A stretch of 64,000 nucleotides of DNA from the NCBI RefSeq assembly GCF_023091745.1, contig NC_068910.1, forward strand, positions 90,896,170-90,960,169, given 5' to 3'. The DNA is from Budorcas taxicolor. Taxonomy: Eukaryota; Chordata; Mammalia; Artiodactyla; Bovidae. The translations under genes were made by a program, and so were the position numbers. Each line of letters begins with the position of its first letter. The first letter of the stretch is position 1. Under the pieces are notes generated by a model. It searched no databases and was not told the DNA's origin. It saw nothing but the letters and a program-made list of their open reading frames with translations. Shown piece by piece: positions 11,769-22,924 of this stretch.

Positions 11769-11966
11769 CTTTTCTGATACCCGCGTAAGTACTAGCCAGC
11801 CCATTTCTCTTCTTTCGGTGTCGATAGAGCCAGATGCTAAAAACCATAAGGATGATCCAACAGGCAGCCCCAATTCCTGCGATGAATGCCGGCTGCTTCA
11901 CTACGTCTGAGATTTGCTGAGCAAGGCTGACTTGGTCCTCAGGTGACACGGGGTTTCCATGAGAAT
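11769..11966 (-). CDS. ROBO1: ROBO1 juxtamembrane and transmembrane exon
   Basis: A 198-nt exon between ctttttcag and gtatta. It encodes (D)SHGNPVSPEDQVSLAQQ, then ISDVVKQPAFIAG, then a hydrophobic helix (roughly IGAACWIILMVFSIWLY) and a stop-transfer basic run RHRKKR, followed by NGLASTYAGIRK. This is the single membrane span of ROBO1, with the extracellular stalk where the receptor is known to be shed by metalloproteases and the first cytoplasmic residues. The stalk and helix wording identify ROBO1 rather than its paralogues. One difference from the human sequence as I remember it is GLAS against GLTS after the basic run. It starts and ends in phase 1. Confidence 0.97.
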
Positions 11967-12354
11967 CTGAAAAAGCCATCTTTGGGTTCATTGGGGTTTA
12001 AAACGCAGTGAGACAATAAGCACATGCTTATATACGTAAAGTGGCCATCATTATGTTGTTAATTTTTGGACAATAACTTCTGCTTTTCGTTGCAATGTGC
12101 ACCATGGTCAATTAAAAGAGTTCATGGGATTTGGGGCAAGATTATATTCACTTTATTTATTTGAATTCAAAACAAACACAACAATTTTACGGAACATATT
12201 TTAAAACAAAGATAATAGCCCATAATTCCTATATTTTGCTCCAGAAAACTGGAGTTCACCGATGGGATTTTCAGTGCAAACTGAGATAAAATACAAATTA
12301 CACTTCTAAAAAGTGAAATACTTTACCCCAAGAATACAAATAAGGAGTATTGAC

Positions 12355-12399
12355 TTGTTTAGTTGCTAAGTTGTATCTGACTCTTTTACAGCCCCATGG

Positions 12400-12402
<3 letters not shown>
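12355..12402 (-). mobile_element. Bov-A SINE stub
   Basis: Only 'cttgtttagttgctaag', 'tctgactcttttacagc' and 'cccatggactg' remain of a minus-oriented Bov-A unit. The element is interrupted by the TG array that follows. Confidence 0.75.
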
Positions 12403-12436
<34 letters not shown>

Positions 12437-12542
12437 ATGTGTATTGGCCCCATGGACTGTGTGTATGTGTGTGTGTGTGTGTGTGTATGTGTATCGGCCC
12501 CATGGACTGTGTGTGTGTGTGTGTCTGTGTGTGTGTGTGTGT
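12401..12542. repeat. Compound (TG)n array with three SINE-derived units
   Basis: GGCCCCATGGACTGTG-type segments recur at about 12391-12404, 12446-12460 and 12496-12510, each followed by a TG run. A SINE-derived segment plus microsatellite was evidently duplicated in tandem. Confidence 0.85.
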
Positions 12543-12710
12543 ATCTCCTCTCGCCCACCCTTGAATAGTCTAAGACGCTTAACTACCTCAGAAACACATT
12601 ATTTGGAACTATGTTCAGAAGGGTCTATAAAAATTCAGGATCATTAAGAACCAATGAAAAACTGAGATTTTGTTATCACTGAAGGAACTATGAAAAAGTC
12701 TTTTTAAAAA

Positions 12711-12846
12711 AAGTGGAATTTTTATTTTTATGTTTCTGGCCACACACCATGTGACTTGTGGGATCTTAGTTCCCCAGCCAGGGTTTAAACCGGGGCCCTC
12801 AGCAGTGACAGCGCCGAGTTCTAACCACTGAGCTGCCGTGGAACTC
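12711..12846 (-). mobile_element. CHR-type tRNA SINE
   Basis: Minus-oriented Cetartiodactyla CHR element: T-rich left end (its A tail), 'tctggccacacaccatgtg', 'gggatcttagttccccagcc', 'ccggggccctcagcagtgac' and 'ttctaaccactgagctgccg'. Confidence 0.85.
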
Positions 12847-14499
12847 TTAAAGAAAACTTTCTTTAAGACAAGAACCATGGCCAGAGACAGCTATAAGAAC
12901 GTTAAATATGGACAAGATTATCAAGTGTCATGAATAGCGGAAAAGGCTCCTATTTTCTCTCAGCTATTTTGATTCAAGAATTTAAGACTGATGGACTTGT
13001 GGCTATTGAAATTTACTTGGTTCACACTTACGTTTCAACCTACTAAGAGACTCCTGGCTCAAGCCCACCATTTTACCATGTCACACCGAGCAGACTGCCA
13101 AGTTTATAGAAGTCTGGAAGCTGTTCCTCTGCCGTCAAGGAATAACCTACTTTGTGGGCACTAAGTGATGCCAGTGCTGAGGATGCCCAGCGGCAGAATT
13201 CTTACTATCTGTAAGAATTACTTACTATCTGTATCTGCACTCTTAATGTTCTTCCCCTATAACACCTGGTCAAAGGGGAAGGCGTTTGCCTATTTCATTA
13301 GAATTGGTGCTTTGTTACAATTGTTAAATCACTTGACTCTAAAATTGTTCTGCTAAAACCACCTGCTTTAAAGTAGAAACATTTTTTCCAGTCCAAAACT
13401 TTTTTTTCCAGAAAAATAATTGGAATAACTCATTGTTTATGAATAATACTTCTCAAATACAAAAAATATAGTTTTTTTCTTATTAAAAGATATTGCTTTC
13501 TGATAAGACACTGGCAGGTAAAATAGAAAGCATTCCAAGGCTAAGGAAACAACCATAGGAAAATAGTCTTTTCTATATAGGGCTAAATTGCTACTCGTGT
13601 TGTATATGGGTGTGTTTTTATTTATCTTTTTCTTAAACAGAATTCCAGATTTCATTCTATAGGGTCAAGGCTGAAAAATCTATTTTTACAAGCAGCCTGC
13701 CTTCAACTGTTTCTTGACTGAAAGTTTCATTTCATGTTCCAGACTCTTTTATCTATGGTTATCCTAAGAGCGCTTCATCCTCGGTAAGTTCACCAAGTGG
13801 ATCTATTCTTTTTATTGCTAATACACCCTTTGTATCTGCTAGGTTTATAGATTTCATGGCTATTTGCACAAAGTTAAGTTGGGTGGCTTCAGATTTTATG
13901 AAAACAGCTAAGAGGGGTTCCATGCAGGCGACCAGATGGGCTTAACAGAATAAAGTGCGGTGTGACTAATGAATTAAAATGGCCCTTCTGTATCTCAGTC
14001 TTTGTCTCACTGCAGCTGAGGCTGTATTAAGATATGGAAAACTGGCACACATTTATAATTTCAAGAAAATCAATTTGATCCTTAAATCCTATGATTTAAA
14101 TCTTAAATAAATAAAGTTACACATGGTCCTTTTTTCCAATTCATTTTTGAAAACCCAGAACTAGAAGTCATATATAATTTAAAAAGTAGACAAATGAAAT
14201 GACAATGTAAGTTAATACTAACTTTTCACAAAACTAGGCAACTATCTGAGTAAAAAGACCTATGTTTAGACCGTTTTCTCCCATACCTTAAACTGTTTTC
14301 TCCCATACACTGCAATAGTCAAGTAATTAAAAAAAAATTGTTTTCTATACTGCTTAAAAATTTGGACTAAATGAACCAGAAATAAAACCATGAAGCTACT
14401 TCTTTTTTTTTTCACTTAAAAGTTGTGCATATTATAATCTGTTGAAAAAAAAAGTGTTAAAGGTAAAAGATATTCTCAGAATTAAATTCTGGCCCATGT

Positions 14500-14880
14500 C
14501 TGCAGTAAAGGTGACAAGCTCTCCACTGAAGCTTGAATGGTTCTCTCATAGCATACAGCTGTCAGGGGGTAGTGTTCCCATTCATCTGCTTGGAATCACA
14601 AAACAGTTCTGTGCAGCAGCGACATGCACAATTTCCAGACATGGTGCCATTTAAACCTTGCCCCACACTGTATGTTTCTTGTCTTCCTTTCTGCTGGCCC
14701 AGGGTCAACCTTGGAAGCCACATCAGCCTGAGATTCTCCACGTCTACAATCACTGGACTTCAGGTGGACTCTGTGTTACTTTACAGAAATTCTGCAAGTG
14801 TATCTGGTACAGTAGCTAGTATTATCTTGACAGTGGAACATCAACAACAGTTTCCAAATTGGATATAAAGTTCCTTATGT
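14500..14880. other. Unassigned, less AT-rich intronic block
   Basis: It stands out from its AT-rich surroundings and carries a 111-codon plus-strand open frame (14533-14868), but I recognise no protein in it. Phrases such as 'ggcccagggtcaaccttgg' and 'agccacatcagcctgagatt' suggest a very old, degraded interspersed repeat. I cannot name a family. Confidence 0.3.
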
Positions 14881-15531
14881 ATGCCAACAAAGTTTATTAA
14901 AAGTAGAATGTTTCTTAATTTTGTTCTGAGATAATTTCTAAGATGTCATCAATATTACCAACAAGAAACAATACTATGTACTTCTTTGTGATATACGAAG
15001 ACTCATGTATCTGATTCTTTTTCATAATTTAGCAACTGGCATAAAATACTACTAATGCTTAACTTCTGACCTGGAAGGAACAAAGTTGACTATATGCTTC
15101 TCAGTATCATGAAATTTCACTATCATCTCTTAACATCTCTTAACATCTTTTCTCTTCTCCTTCCATTTACAATTTTGTTGCTGTTTTTTTGTTGTTGTTT
15201 CTTTTAGATTTGACTGGTAACCATTTGATAATTTGAATTGTACGTGTATGTCTCTATAATGAAGTATGGCAACTAAGTGTTCTCCACATTTTTTATTCCT
15301 CTAACCAGTTTTGAAGCACATTGTACTTTTAACTTTTTAAGTAACTAGCATATGCCATATTTCAATGCTCTTTAACATCTCAGTCTATCTTTTGTTATCA
15401 CATGCAATATCATTTTAAATAGACAAAAATGGTAAATATAAATTGCATATTGCTCTAAACTTCAAACACTTAGTTTAAGTTTTACATAGAAATTTTTTTT
15501 TAACCACATCTTTCCTGTTCACTGAGGCATC

Positions 15532-15712
15532 CTTTGTTGTTTAGTTGCTAAATCCTGTCCTACTCTTTTGCAGCCCCATGGACTGTCAGGCTCCTCTGTG
15601 CAAGGGATTCTCCAAGCAAGAACACTGGAGCGGGTTGCCATTTCCTTCTCCAGGGGAATCTTCCCTACCCAGGGACTGAACCTGGGTCTCCTGCATGGCA
15701 GACAGATTCTAT
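15532..15712 (-). mobile_element. Bov-A type SINE
   Basis: Minus-oriented unit: TTGTTTAGTTGCTAAATCC, CTCTTTTGCAGCCCCATGG, GGGTTGCCATTTCCTTCTCC, then a tRNA-derived part 'gaacctgggtctcctgcatgg'. The extreme tRNA head is lost. It lies about 345 nt beyond the donor of the exon at 16057-16228. Confidence 0.9.
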
Positions 15713-16056
15713 AGCATGGAGACAGCAGGAAAGTTGAGGAGGTCTCACTGGTGCTCAGTTAATAGTATTTGTTGACAGATGGGAAAAAATTCAATAGGAC
15801 AGAAAAAGGATGACACTGAACATTTACAGCCTTTTGCTCAAAATACCATTTAAAATGTTTGTTTGGATAAGTTTAAATTTAGTTGTGATATTATAGACAG
15901 ATAAAATAAAGCTAACAATATTATTTTTGTAATTCTATCGGCACATTCCATAGTCTGTGCAACTTGCACTGGCTGCCTCCACTACGTACCAAAAAGAAAA
16001 GGAGGACACTGGGTACAGTGATAAGTCTTTCCAACCAGGTCTGCACTGGCACTCAC

Positions 16057-16228
16057 CTAACTGGATGAACTGTGGCTCACTCTTCACCCCCGACCCGGCG
16101 CCCGTGCTGGCTGCCACCTCTACACTATATCGGATCCCAGGAACCAGTGAGGGAATGACCACAGAAAAGGTGGAACCATCTACTGTCTTGTTTATATGGT
16201 ATCGCGTTTCATTGCCCAGACACCAGAC
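16057..16228 (-). CDS. ROBO1: ROBO1 exon, C-terminal half of FN3 domain 3
   Basis: A 172-nt exon between cttcttacag and gtgagt. It encodes VWCLGNETRYHINKTVDG, STFSVVIPSLVPGIRYSVEV and AASTGAGSGVKSEPQFIQL plus the first base of the next Asp codon. It holds the last strands of the third fibronectin III domain, with the typical L-x-P-x-x-x-Y-x-V-x-V-x-A pattern (LVPGIRYSVEVAA). Two N-glycosylation sequons (NET, NKT) are present. The human sequence as I remember it has Phe where this one has the Ser in VVIPSL. It begins in phase 0 and ends in phase 1. A reading on the plus strand over the same bases is a shadow. Confidence 0.97.
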
Positions 16229-16879
16229 CTGTAAGAAGAGCACAACAGTTATGTAAGTGAATATAAAGATCAACATAGTATTGTGGTTTTAGACCTAGAC
16301 AGAGTTCAGATCTATCATGAACCTAATATAGGAAGTTTCAAAAGTCATTTTCCCCTAGATCTAGTTCTGAGAAGATGCTTCCTGTCAAACCTAGTGTTAG
16401 TAGTATGTTAAAAACCTCTTTGAACTTTCTTATATACTCTTAAAGAATTATATCAAGTGATTCTACAAATGTTTCTACAGAAGATTATACCAGGCGATTC
16501 TACAAAGAACCTGGTTCTTATCAACAGGATTTGCTTTTTTAAAAAATACACCTAGGTATTATATGCCAGAAAAAGATAAAACGAACTTGCAAAAACTTGT
16601 ATACATCCAGATAAAGAACAGTAACTTACCTATCATCATTCAGTGTTTTCATTTCTACTATGGACTGGGCATAATACCAGATATCACAAAACAAAAATGA
16701 GTGGGAAACTGTGTTTCTAATACTTTATTTCAACAGTTCTCAGGGATAAAATTACCTGACGCTGTTACAGCACCATCACTTTTTATGTCAAAACAAGAAG
16801 CAGTTGATTTAAAAAGAGAGAGAGTTTCTGAGCAATCTAAACTATCTCGGCATAAGCATGGTTTTTAAAAAGAAAACAA

Positions 16880-17062
16880 GGACATATTTAGCACATGGAA
16901 CTCTGCTCAATGTTATGTGGGAGCCTGGATGGCAGGGGGCGTGTTGGAGGAGAATGGATACATGTGTATGTGTGACTGAGTCCCTTGACTGTTCACCTGA
17001 AGCTATCACAACATTGTTAACTGGCTACACCCCAATACAATATAAAAAGTTCATAATAAATA
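16880..17062 (+). mobile_element. L1 3'-end fragment
   Basis: It matches the artiodactyl L1 3' UTR pattern: 'ggaactctgctcaatgttat', 'gagaatggatacatgtgtat', 'tatcacaacattgttaactg' and 'caatacaatataaaaagtt'. The short ORF across it is not a gene. Confidence 0.85.
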
Positions 17063-19472
17063 AAGAGATGGATCCAGGACCTATTATAGAAGTCTTTTCC
17101 GGAAATATGTGTTCCAGACCACCAAGACCTAAAAAATAAATATAACTGAACATAAAGGGTAAGGGTCATCCTAAGATTTTTCTATCGATGGTATGTTGAA
17201 CTATTATCCATGAAAGAAAAATAGCACTCTGATCTTGTATTTATGGTAATATTAATTAGTTTTTGATAAAATACAAGATCCTAATAACAATACATATTTG
17301 ATTTGAAAGAAAAATATTCTAATAAGAAAATTATTGTATCTCTCATTAACTTTGATGATATTTGTGGTAGGAAATTATTTGTAGGAAATTAAGATCTCCG
17401 AGCTACGCTATAATCCTTAATTTAAATTTCTCTAAAGGATTACTGAATTATTAGAGTGATCTTTTGCAATGTTGTAGATCTTGGACATGATGCATGACAG
17501 TGTCTGGACTCAATTTCTATAAGAAAATGATCCACACAGTAGTAAAACACGCTCTGTATTCTTTATGATGTCCTCCAGCAAGATGTGGGATTATTTTCAA
17601 GTAGCCTATTGTTTAAACTGTAATAGGAAATGGGATTTAAAATGAATCTAAGAATGTCAGTGTCCTCTTTCACATGGGCAAAAATCTTTTTTGCTTTGAA
17701 AGTTAATATTATTTTAATATTGTTTCAATGCATAATACCAACAAATGGTCAGACTCTATACCAGGGTCTGATCATTTGAAAATAAAGAGTCCTTTGTGAT
17801 TTTTTCCCCCCAATTACATTACACAGCTGAACCAAAGCCACAAACTGATTTTGTACCAGTCAATCAGGTTGTGAAAGGCATTTTATTATTTTAAATTGAC
17901 CATGAAGTTAAGTGAAATCCACCCTTTCTCATTTCTTTAGGAGAGAAATGAGTTTTGACTCTTAGGGGAAAATGCCTACATTAACACAATTTTGCTTGAG
18001 AGCTGAGATATCGCCTTATTCTATATGCTTAAAAATCTCTATAACAGTTTATTTTTCCAGACTGAACCATAGCATCCCAGTATTGAAATAATCTTGAAAC
18101 TCATGAGAAAGTTCAAAGTGTAGAGATTCTTACCTATTAATGACTCAATTACAGTAGAAGATTTAATTTCAAACACACAATGCGTTTATAACAGTATTTT
18201 AAATACCTTAAAAAAAGTCACCCCTTTAAATTATACACAAATTCATAAAGAGGTTTTTAGTTTGTTTTTAAAAGTCATTTTAAAATGAAATGTTATACCT
18301 AAAATTAAGCTCAGTATATTTGGTCATCGTACAAATTATTTTGGTACTCAGAAGTATATTTACGGTCTTTATTTGGGCCTTACCCAAAATGCATATCAAC
18401 ATCACCTGGAAAGATCTACCAAAGTATATAAACAAGGGCCTTATTACAGATGCTGAATCAGAATCTTTCAGAATGGTGGCCACGCACCTATATTTGTAAA
18501 ATGATTCCATAAGTAATTCTGATATTAGCATGCAATTACCTGTAGAAGGTAAGTGTGTATTTACTTTCTTACCATCAATTTCATATCAATAGAAACAGGT
18601 AAGTTTTCACATTTATGAGACAATTCAGTAAATATAATTTAACTGGTCACTAGAAAAATACTGAGGTATCATGGACATATAAAGCACTGTCTATAGAAAT
18701 ACACGTCTTGCAGTTAAAAAGTCTTCTAGTATGTAATGTGCTTACATACATACTGAAAAAATACAAGAAAAATTTACTTTCTTGTGTGATTTCCATAATT
18801 CAATCTATCATTTACTCATTTAACATAGCTCATTAAGACTGTGCTCTAATGCTTATTCATTAATAGGATAAATATCATGTCCCTAACTTAATTTTATTCT
18901 ACCTTGGCATGCTTAATATATTTGCTTGAAAATAATCTAGGTAAGCCTTTCTAAATTCAATGATTAGAGATGATTAACTTCACAGGTAAAAATAATTATT
19001 TAGAATCACTGAATTAAATTACTTCCAATATATCGTATGTTTAAAAAATTTCATTCAAACATATATAGAAATTTAAAATTGAATTTCCTCTGAGACATAA
19101 AATTTTGTTTAGAGATGCGGAAAGATGAAAACAAATTTATTAAAAAAATTTCAGGCACATTGAAATAATTTTACCAACTTACCTCCAATGTTACAAAATT
19201 CCAAATGTGTTGAAACAAAGAAACCATATCTGATACAATTCCATGGGGCAAACTAATTCTGCAAATGCATTTAAGCTGCATTTGGGGGGTGGGGGAATAA
19301 ATTTTGACTAGTCTTTACATGTGTTGTTTGTGTGAGCACCTATATATACTGTGAGCAGGTAAATGCTCTCTTTTAAATTATTATTTTTTCAAATGGCTTA
19401 AGAAAAAAGTATTTCACAATTATTGACTCAACGGACAAGTATTAAAAAACAAAATTTATGTTGCTATGCTCA

Positions 19473-19486
19473 CCAGCAGATGGCGC
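19473..19486 (+). promoter_or_regulatory. CTCF core-motif match
   Basis: CCAGCAGATGGCGC fits the CTCF core consensus CCASYAGRKGGCRS at all 14 positions. It lies in the intron, 56 nt beyond the donor of the FN3-3 exon at 19542-19663, in otherwise AT-rich DNA. It does not sit inside a recognised repeat. Occupancy cannot be judged from sequence. Confidence 0.55.
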
Positions 19487-19541
19487 CAAATATCCATGAA
19501 CAATATAACCAAGCTTGCTTTTTTACTATACATGTATTTAC

Positions 19542-19663
19542 CTTATACTCTTGGACCATTCCATTTTGAGTATCTTCAGGAGGTGGCTGCCAACTAACAA
19601 GAATTGCAGTTCCATTTCCATCATTCTTTGATACAGTTACACTTTGAGGTGGGGCACTGGGTG
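19542..19663 (-). CDS. ROBO1: ROBO1 exon, N-terminal half of FN3 domain 3
   Basis: A 122-nt exon between atttaatag and gtaaat. It encodes (A)PSAPPQSVTVSKNDGNGTAI, then LVSWQPPPEDTQNGMVQEYK. It opens the third fibronectin III domain: the P-x-x-P-P lead-in, the core Trp of strand B (LVSW) and the Q-N-G-x-V-x-x-Y-x strand-C pattern. One sequon (NGT) is present. The first two bases complete the Ala codon begun by the exon at 20624-20855, and it ends on a full codon, giving EYK-VWC across the next junction as in ROBO1. Its neighbour upstream in the transcript uses a GC donor. Confidence 0.97.
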
Positions 19664-19755
19664 CTATTAAATTGTTTTAAAGAGCAAGTTTATAAATAAG
19701 CATATTAAAAAACATTGAAAGCAGGCATTTAAACCATTAAACAGAACAAAGTTTA

Positions 19756-19797
<42 letters not shown>

Positions 19798-20623
19798 TAA
19801 GGATGTGTCTCCTCCAAGTCTGATTAGTCCCAAACTGTTTAAATTTTTCCTCGATACTGCTAACTTATTGTTACTGTGAATTTTCTATAACCAAAGTTAT
19901 ATAGATTAGCTATTTCCACAAAACATTCCAGGGGAATTCCTCTCTCTGCTATCCAAGTGCCACTGTCTCCCTAAAATGTTCAAAAGTATAAATGCTAACC
20001 ATCCATGACATTAACTGTATTATAATTTACTGTAATCAAAGGAACAATTTAGGAACAATTCTTGTTATTTTTAAAGATTATACCTGTGACATGTAACTTG
20101 TAACGTTTATGTAAATACTAATTTTAATTTCCAGTTACATGGTGGCTAGACATACTGGTTTGTGTAGAGCTGAGGGGTTTCTAGGGATATGAACCATAAA
20201 ATGTTAATCCCAGAAGGTCCTGGGCAAACCAAGACATTACTCACTTTATTTACAAATCCTCACTCAAAATAACATTTGATAAACGAATGAAAAAATTAAC
20301 AGAAAGGCAAGCAAATTGAGGATAATTACATCTTTAAATGTGAATTTTAGTTCTGAATAATTAGATATATCCAAGATATGTCACTAAGTAATACAATGTT
20401 CACATTTGCACATTTTTATATAGGCCGCTATTAAAGCAAGTCAAGTATTACAGACTTTAGTTTTTAGTAGTTCTAATTAAATAACATCTATTAACAAAAT
20501 ATAATGCTCACTACCAAGACAGTTAATAATGTCACTATTACCATTAAAATTTTTCAATTACATTAATAAAAGCCTAATGAAAGTACTGCAATGCATAGTC
20601 ATCACACATTTCATTATACTTGC
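19664..20623 (-). other. ROBO1: ROBO1 GC-AG intron between FN3-2 and FN3-3
   Basis: A 960-nt intron with a (TA)n tract at 19760-19794 and AT-rich sequence. It starts with GC instead of GT on the transcribed strand and ends with a normal AG. Confidence 0.88.
19760..19794. repeat. (TA)n microsatellite
   Basis: About 17 uninterrupted AT dinucleotides, roughly 97 nt before the acceptor-side exon boundary at 19663 in transcript sense. Confidence 0.9.
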
Positions 20624-20626
20624 CTT
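20615..20626 (-). promoter_or_regulatory. ROBO1: Non-canonical GC splice donor
   Basis: The transcript reads GAAGAAG then gcaagtataatg. Only the cut after GAAG (last exon base 20624) joins in frame to the next exon (G plus CA CCC gives Ala-Pro), so the intron begins with GC. AG|GCAAGT is the strong consensus expected of functional GC donors. Without splicing, the frame reaches a stop 16 codons on. Confidence 0.88.
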
Positions 20627-20855
20627 CTTCTAGGGTTTTGGCAAATTTAATTTCACTATCTGCTCCTTGAAATTCATTAAAAAAAGGACGAGCCTTAATT
20701 TCATAGTTGACTCCTTTTTTGAGATCAGGGATAACCACACTATTTTTGGTTGGGGTCCTCACTTCAAAAACTAACCACTCGGATTCACCATGGTTGGCTC
20801 CAGACGGGCGGTAAAGAACTTTGTATCCTTGAATATACTGAGACTGCTGGTCCAC
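20624..20855 (-). CDS. ROBO1: ROBO1 exon, most of FN3 domain 2
   Basis: A 232-nt exon, the largest here. It encodes VDQQSQYIQGYKVLYRPSG, ANHGESEWLVFEVRTPTKN, SVVIPDLKKGVNYEIKARPF and FNEFQGADSEIKFAKTLEE plus one base. It carries strands C to G of the second fibronectin III domain, with Y-x-V-x-Y-R-P and the Leu-x-x-G-x-x-Y-x-x-x-x-R-P-F core (LKKGVNYEIKARPF). It begins in phase 0 and ends in phase 1. From memory, human ROBO1 differs by conservative changes (for example YKIL, ESDW, DLRKG). The open frame continues into the intron because the donor is GC rather than GT. Confidence 0.97.
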
Positions 20856-21687
20856 CTATTACAGTGACAAATAAAATGCAATCACTCATTCCTTCCATTG
20901 ACTTTTTAGAAAATCATGAAAATTAATGTGACAAGAGGCAAACAAATTCTATCTGGCTTCATCTCACAGTTTTCTAGTCTATATGAGGTAGAATATGAAA
21001 AACAAATCACTATCCTTTGTAATCTGTCCACTTATCCAGCTTAATGTATAATATTAGCTATGAATTTCTATGCTTCATGTAAAAATGTGCCGCACCATGG
21101 CAGTTCTCTGGTAGACAGCTAGAGATAAGTCAGAGTGTCAAGGGGATGAGGAAACAACATGTGTTTTCCATTTTCTAATTTTAAAAGACTACTGAATGCT
21201 ATTTAGAAATAGTTCTCAGTTAAAAATGTTCATATGTTAATAATTCTGTAAGTTATATACATTCTTTTGAAGAGTATTAGGAATACATAGCTTGTTTCCT
21301 TTGAGACGGGTAAAGTTCATTGTATGTATGCTTAGTCACTCAGTCGTGTCTGACTCTTTTCTACCCCACAGACCATAGCCCGCCAGGCTCTTCTGTGCAT
21401 GGGATTCTCCAGGCAAGAATACTGGAGTGGGTTGCCATGCCCTTCTCCTGGGGATCTTTCCAACCCAGTTCATTACTGCATAATATAAAATACAAGCAAG
21501 ATGACATTTTTCTCTGTTTAAAACCATTTCTCAGCTACCCCAACAAACAATGTTTATATTATAAAATTATCATTGGTGGGGAAGTAAGGAACAATATATT
21601 TTTGCATATTTTTCATACAATGATCTCCGAAAAGTCATCTGCTTATTAAAACTGAGATCAAATATTACAACAGCAACAATGACTCAC
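20856..21687 (-). other. ROBO1: ROBO1 intron within FN3 domain 2
   Basis: An 832-nt intron containing one 5'-truncated Bov-A SINE in the same orientation as the gene. The remainder is AT-rich unique sequence. Confidence 0.88.
21330..21470 (-). mobile_element. Bov-A type SINE, truncated
   Basis: 'cttagtcactcagtcgtgtc', 'gcccgccaggctcttctgtg', 'caggcaagaatactggag' and 'gatctttccaaccca' identify a minus-oriented unit. The tRNA-like head beyond 21470 is absent. Confidence 0.88.
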
Positions 21688-21809
21688 TGTCCAGTGCACT
21701 TCGATTGAAGAGGAGGAAAGGATGGTGGGGTTGTGGAGATGCAGCACAACATTCCCCAGTTCTCGCTGGACCTGCTTGTGATCCACCCCCTGACTGGTTG
21801 GGGGAATAT
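21688..21809 (-). CDS. ROBO1: ROBO1 exon, start of FN3 domain 2
   Basis: A 122-nt exon between attgttgcag and gtgagt. It encodes (D)IPPTSQGVDHKQVQRELGN and VVLHLHNPTILSSSSIEVHWT. It supplies the linker after FN3-1 and the first strands of FN3-2, including the strand-B Trp (IEVHW). The first two bases complete Asp and the exon ends on a full codon; the next exon opens with VDQQ. Compared with human ROBO1 as I recall it, the linker reads DIPPTSQ rather than DVLPTSQ, with Val for Ala and Ile for Val later; all are linker or conservative changes. A longer minus-strand ORF over this site extends into intron and should not be used as the exon. Confidence 0.96.
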
Positions 21810-22924
21810 CTGCAACAATCCCAGAAGACTGTGTCAAAGCCTAGACAATGGTTCTGACTTGAATAGAAGCATGGGGAAACAGTCCTTTCATTCATAGAAA
21901 ATCTCAGAAAAGAAGAATCATTCCAACTGTGAAGAATAATTTCAATCTGTGCTACAGAATAAAACAGGAACAACCTAACCTTTTTATTAGAATCGGGAGG
22001 ACAGGACATACAGAGAGAGATAACAAGCAGACGGCATACAGAAAGCAAAACAGAGCAGGTGGCAAAAATAACAACGGCAGACATCAGTGTTTGAGGCCTC
22101 CTCCTATCATGTAATGATCGCTTTCTCGCCTAGGATGAACGGCTTAGTGCAATCCACTCTGAGTTTGTTACAGAACCTTCTGTAGTGATCCTAACTATGC
22201 AAGAAAGGAGATATCCAGGATCTGTGACCAGCAGATGAGTAAAGAAGAGAATGGAAACACCTAAGTGGAAAGCAAGCACAAAAAGAAATTAGACACCTCT
22301 CATCTTATAAGATAAACCCAGATATCTTTCCAAATAAGATATGTTAGTGGTTATAAAAGGGGGTATGGAAACCAGCAACAGGATAGGACAGGATAGAATA
22401 GAATAAATCTGATGAGAAAAGAGTACTTAACATCTATTTAACTGATGGTTGCTTTACTTTAATCATCGTATCCCTGTCAAAAAGGTTCAATAAAGAGATT
22501 TAAATCTCAAAAAATCAATGTTTTTAGAAAGGAGACCAGGAATATAGTAACAATTAAAACCATTACTAGTGTTCATTTATGTTGGATTTTTTTTTCCCAA
22601 CAAAGAAGTATTTTTGCTAAACTTACTAAAAAGTCTGTACTTGATAAAAGTTGCCTGTTTCTACAGAGATTTGCTAAATACAGATGCTTTGCTTTGTTTA
22701 CAGTAGCATGAACAAGAGAAGAAAATACTTTCATATCTAGAATTGTCCTTCTCAAATACCATATTTTGGCACATATATTCTAGACTACTTTCCATCTCAT
22801 AAGCAACAGAAACAAGAATATTAGTTTTATGAATAATTAAAGAAAGAACTGAGTTTGGATAGAAAACAAAAACATGGATATTAAAAGTAAGATCGGTTAT
22901 CTGGGAAAATAATTTTAAAAAGAG

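Larger units (their letters stand above)
11967..16056 (-). other. ROBO1: ROBO1 intron between FN3-3 and transmembrane exons
   Basis: A 4.09-kb intron containing a SINE stub fused to a triplicated TG microsatellite, a CHR-type SINE, a Bov-A SINE, short tandem duplications near 13194-13231 (period 20) and 14270-14310, and a slightly GC-richer unassigned block at about 14500-14880. The rest is AT-rich unique sequence. Confidence 0.8.
16229..19541 (-). other. ROBO1: ROBO1 intron within FN3 domain 3
   Basis: A 3.3-kb intron with an L1 3' end at about 16880-17062 and a CTCF-like motif at 19473-19486. Otherwise it is AT-rich unique sequence, without recognised ruminant SINEs. Confidence 0.85.

Noticed and set aside
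12298..12647. Cys/Val-rich and Thr/His-rich ORFs
   Set aside because: They are translations of the TG/CA microsatellite.
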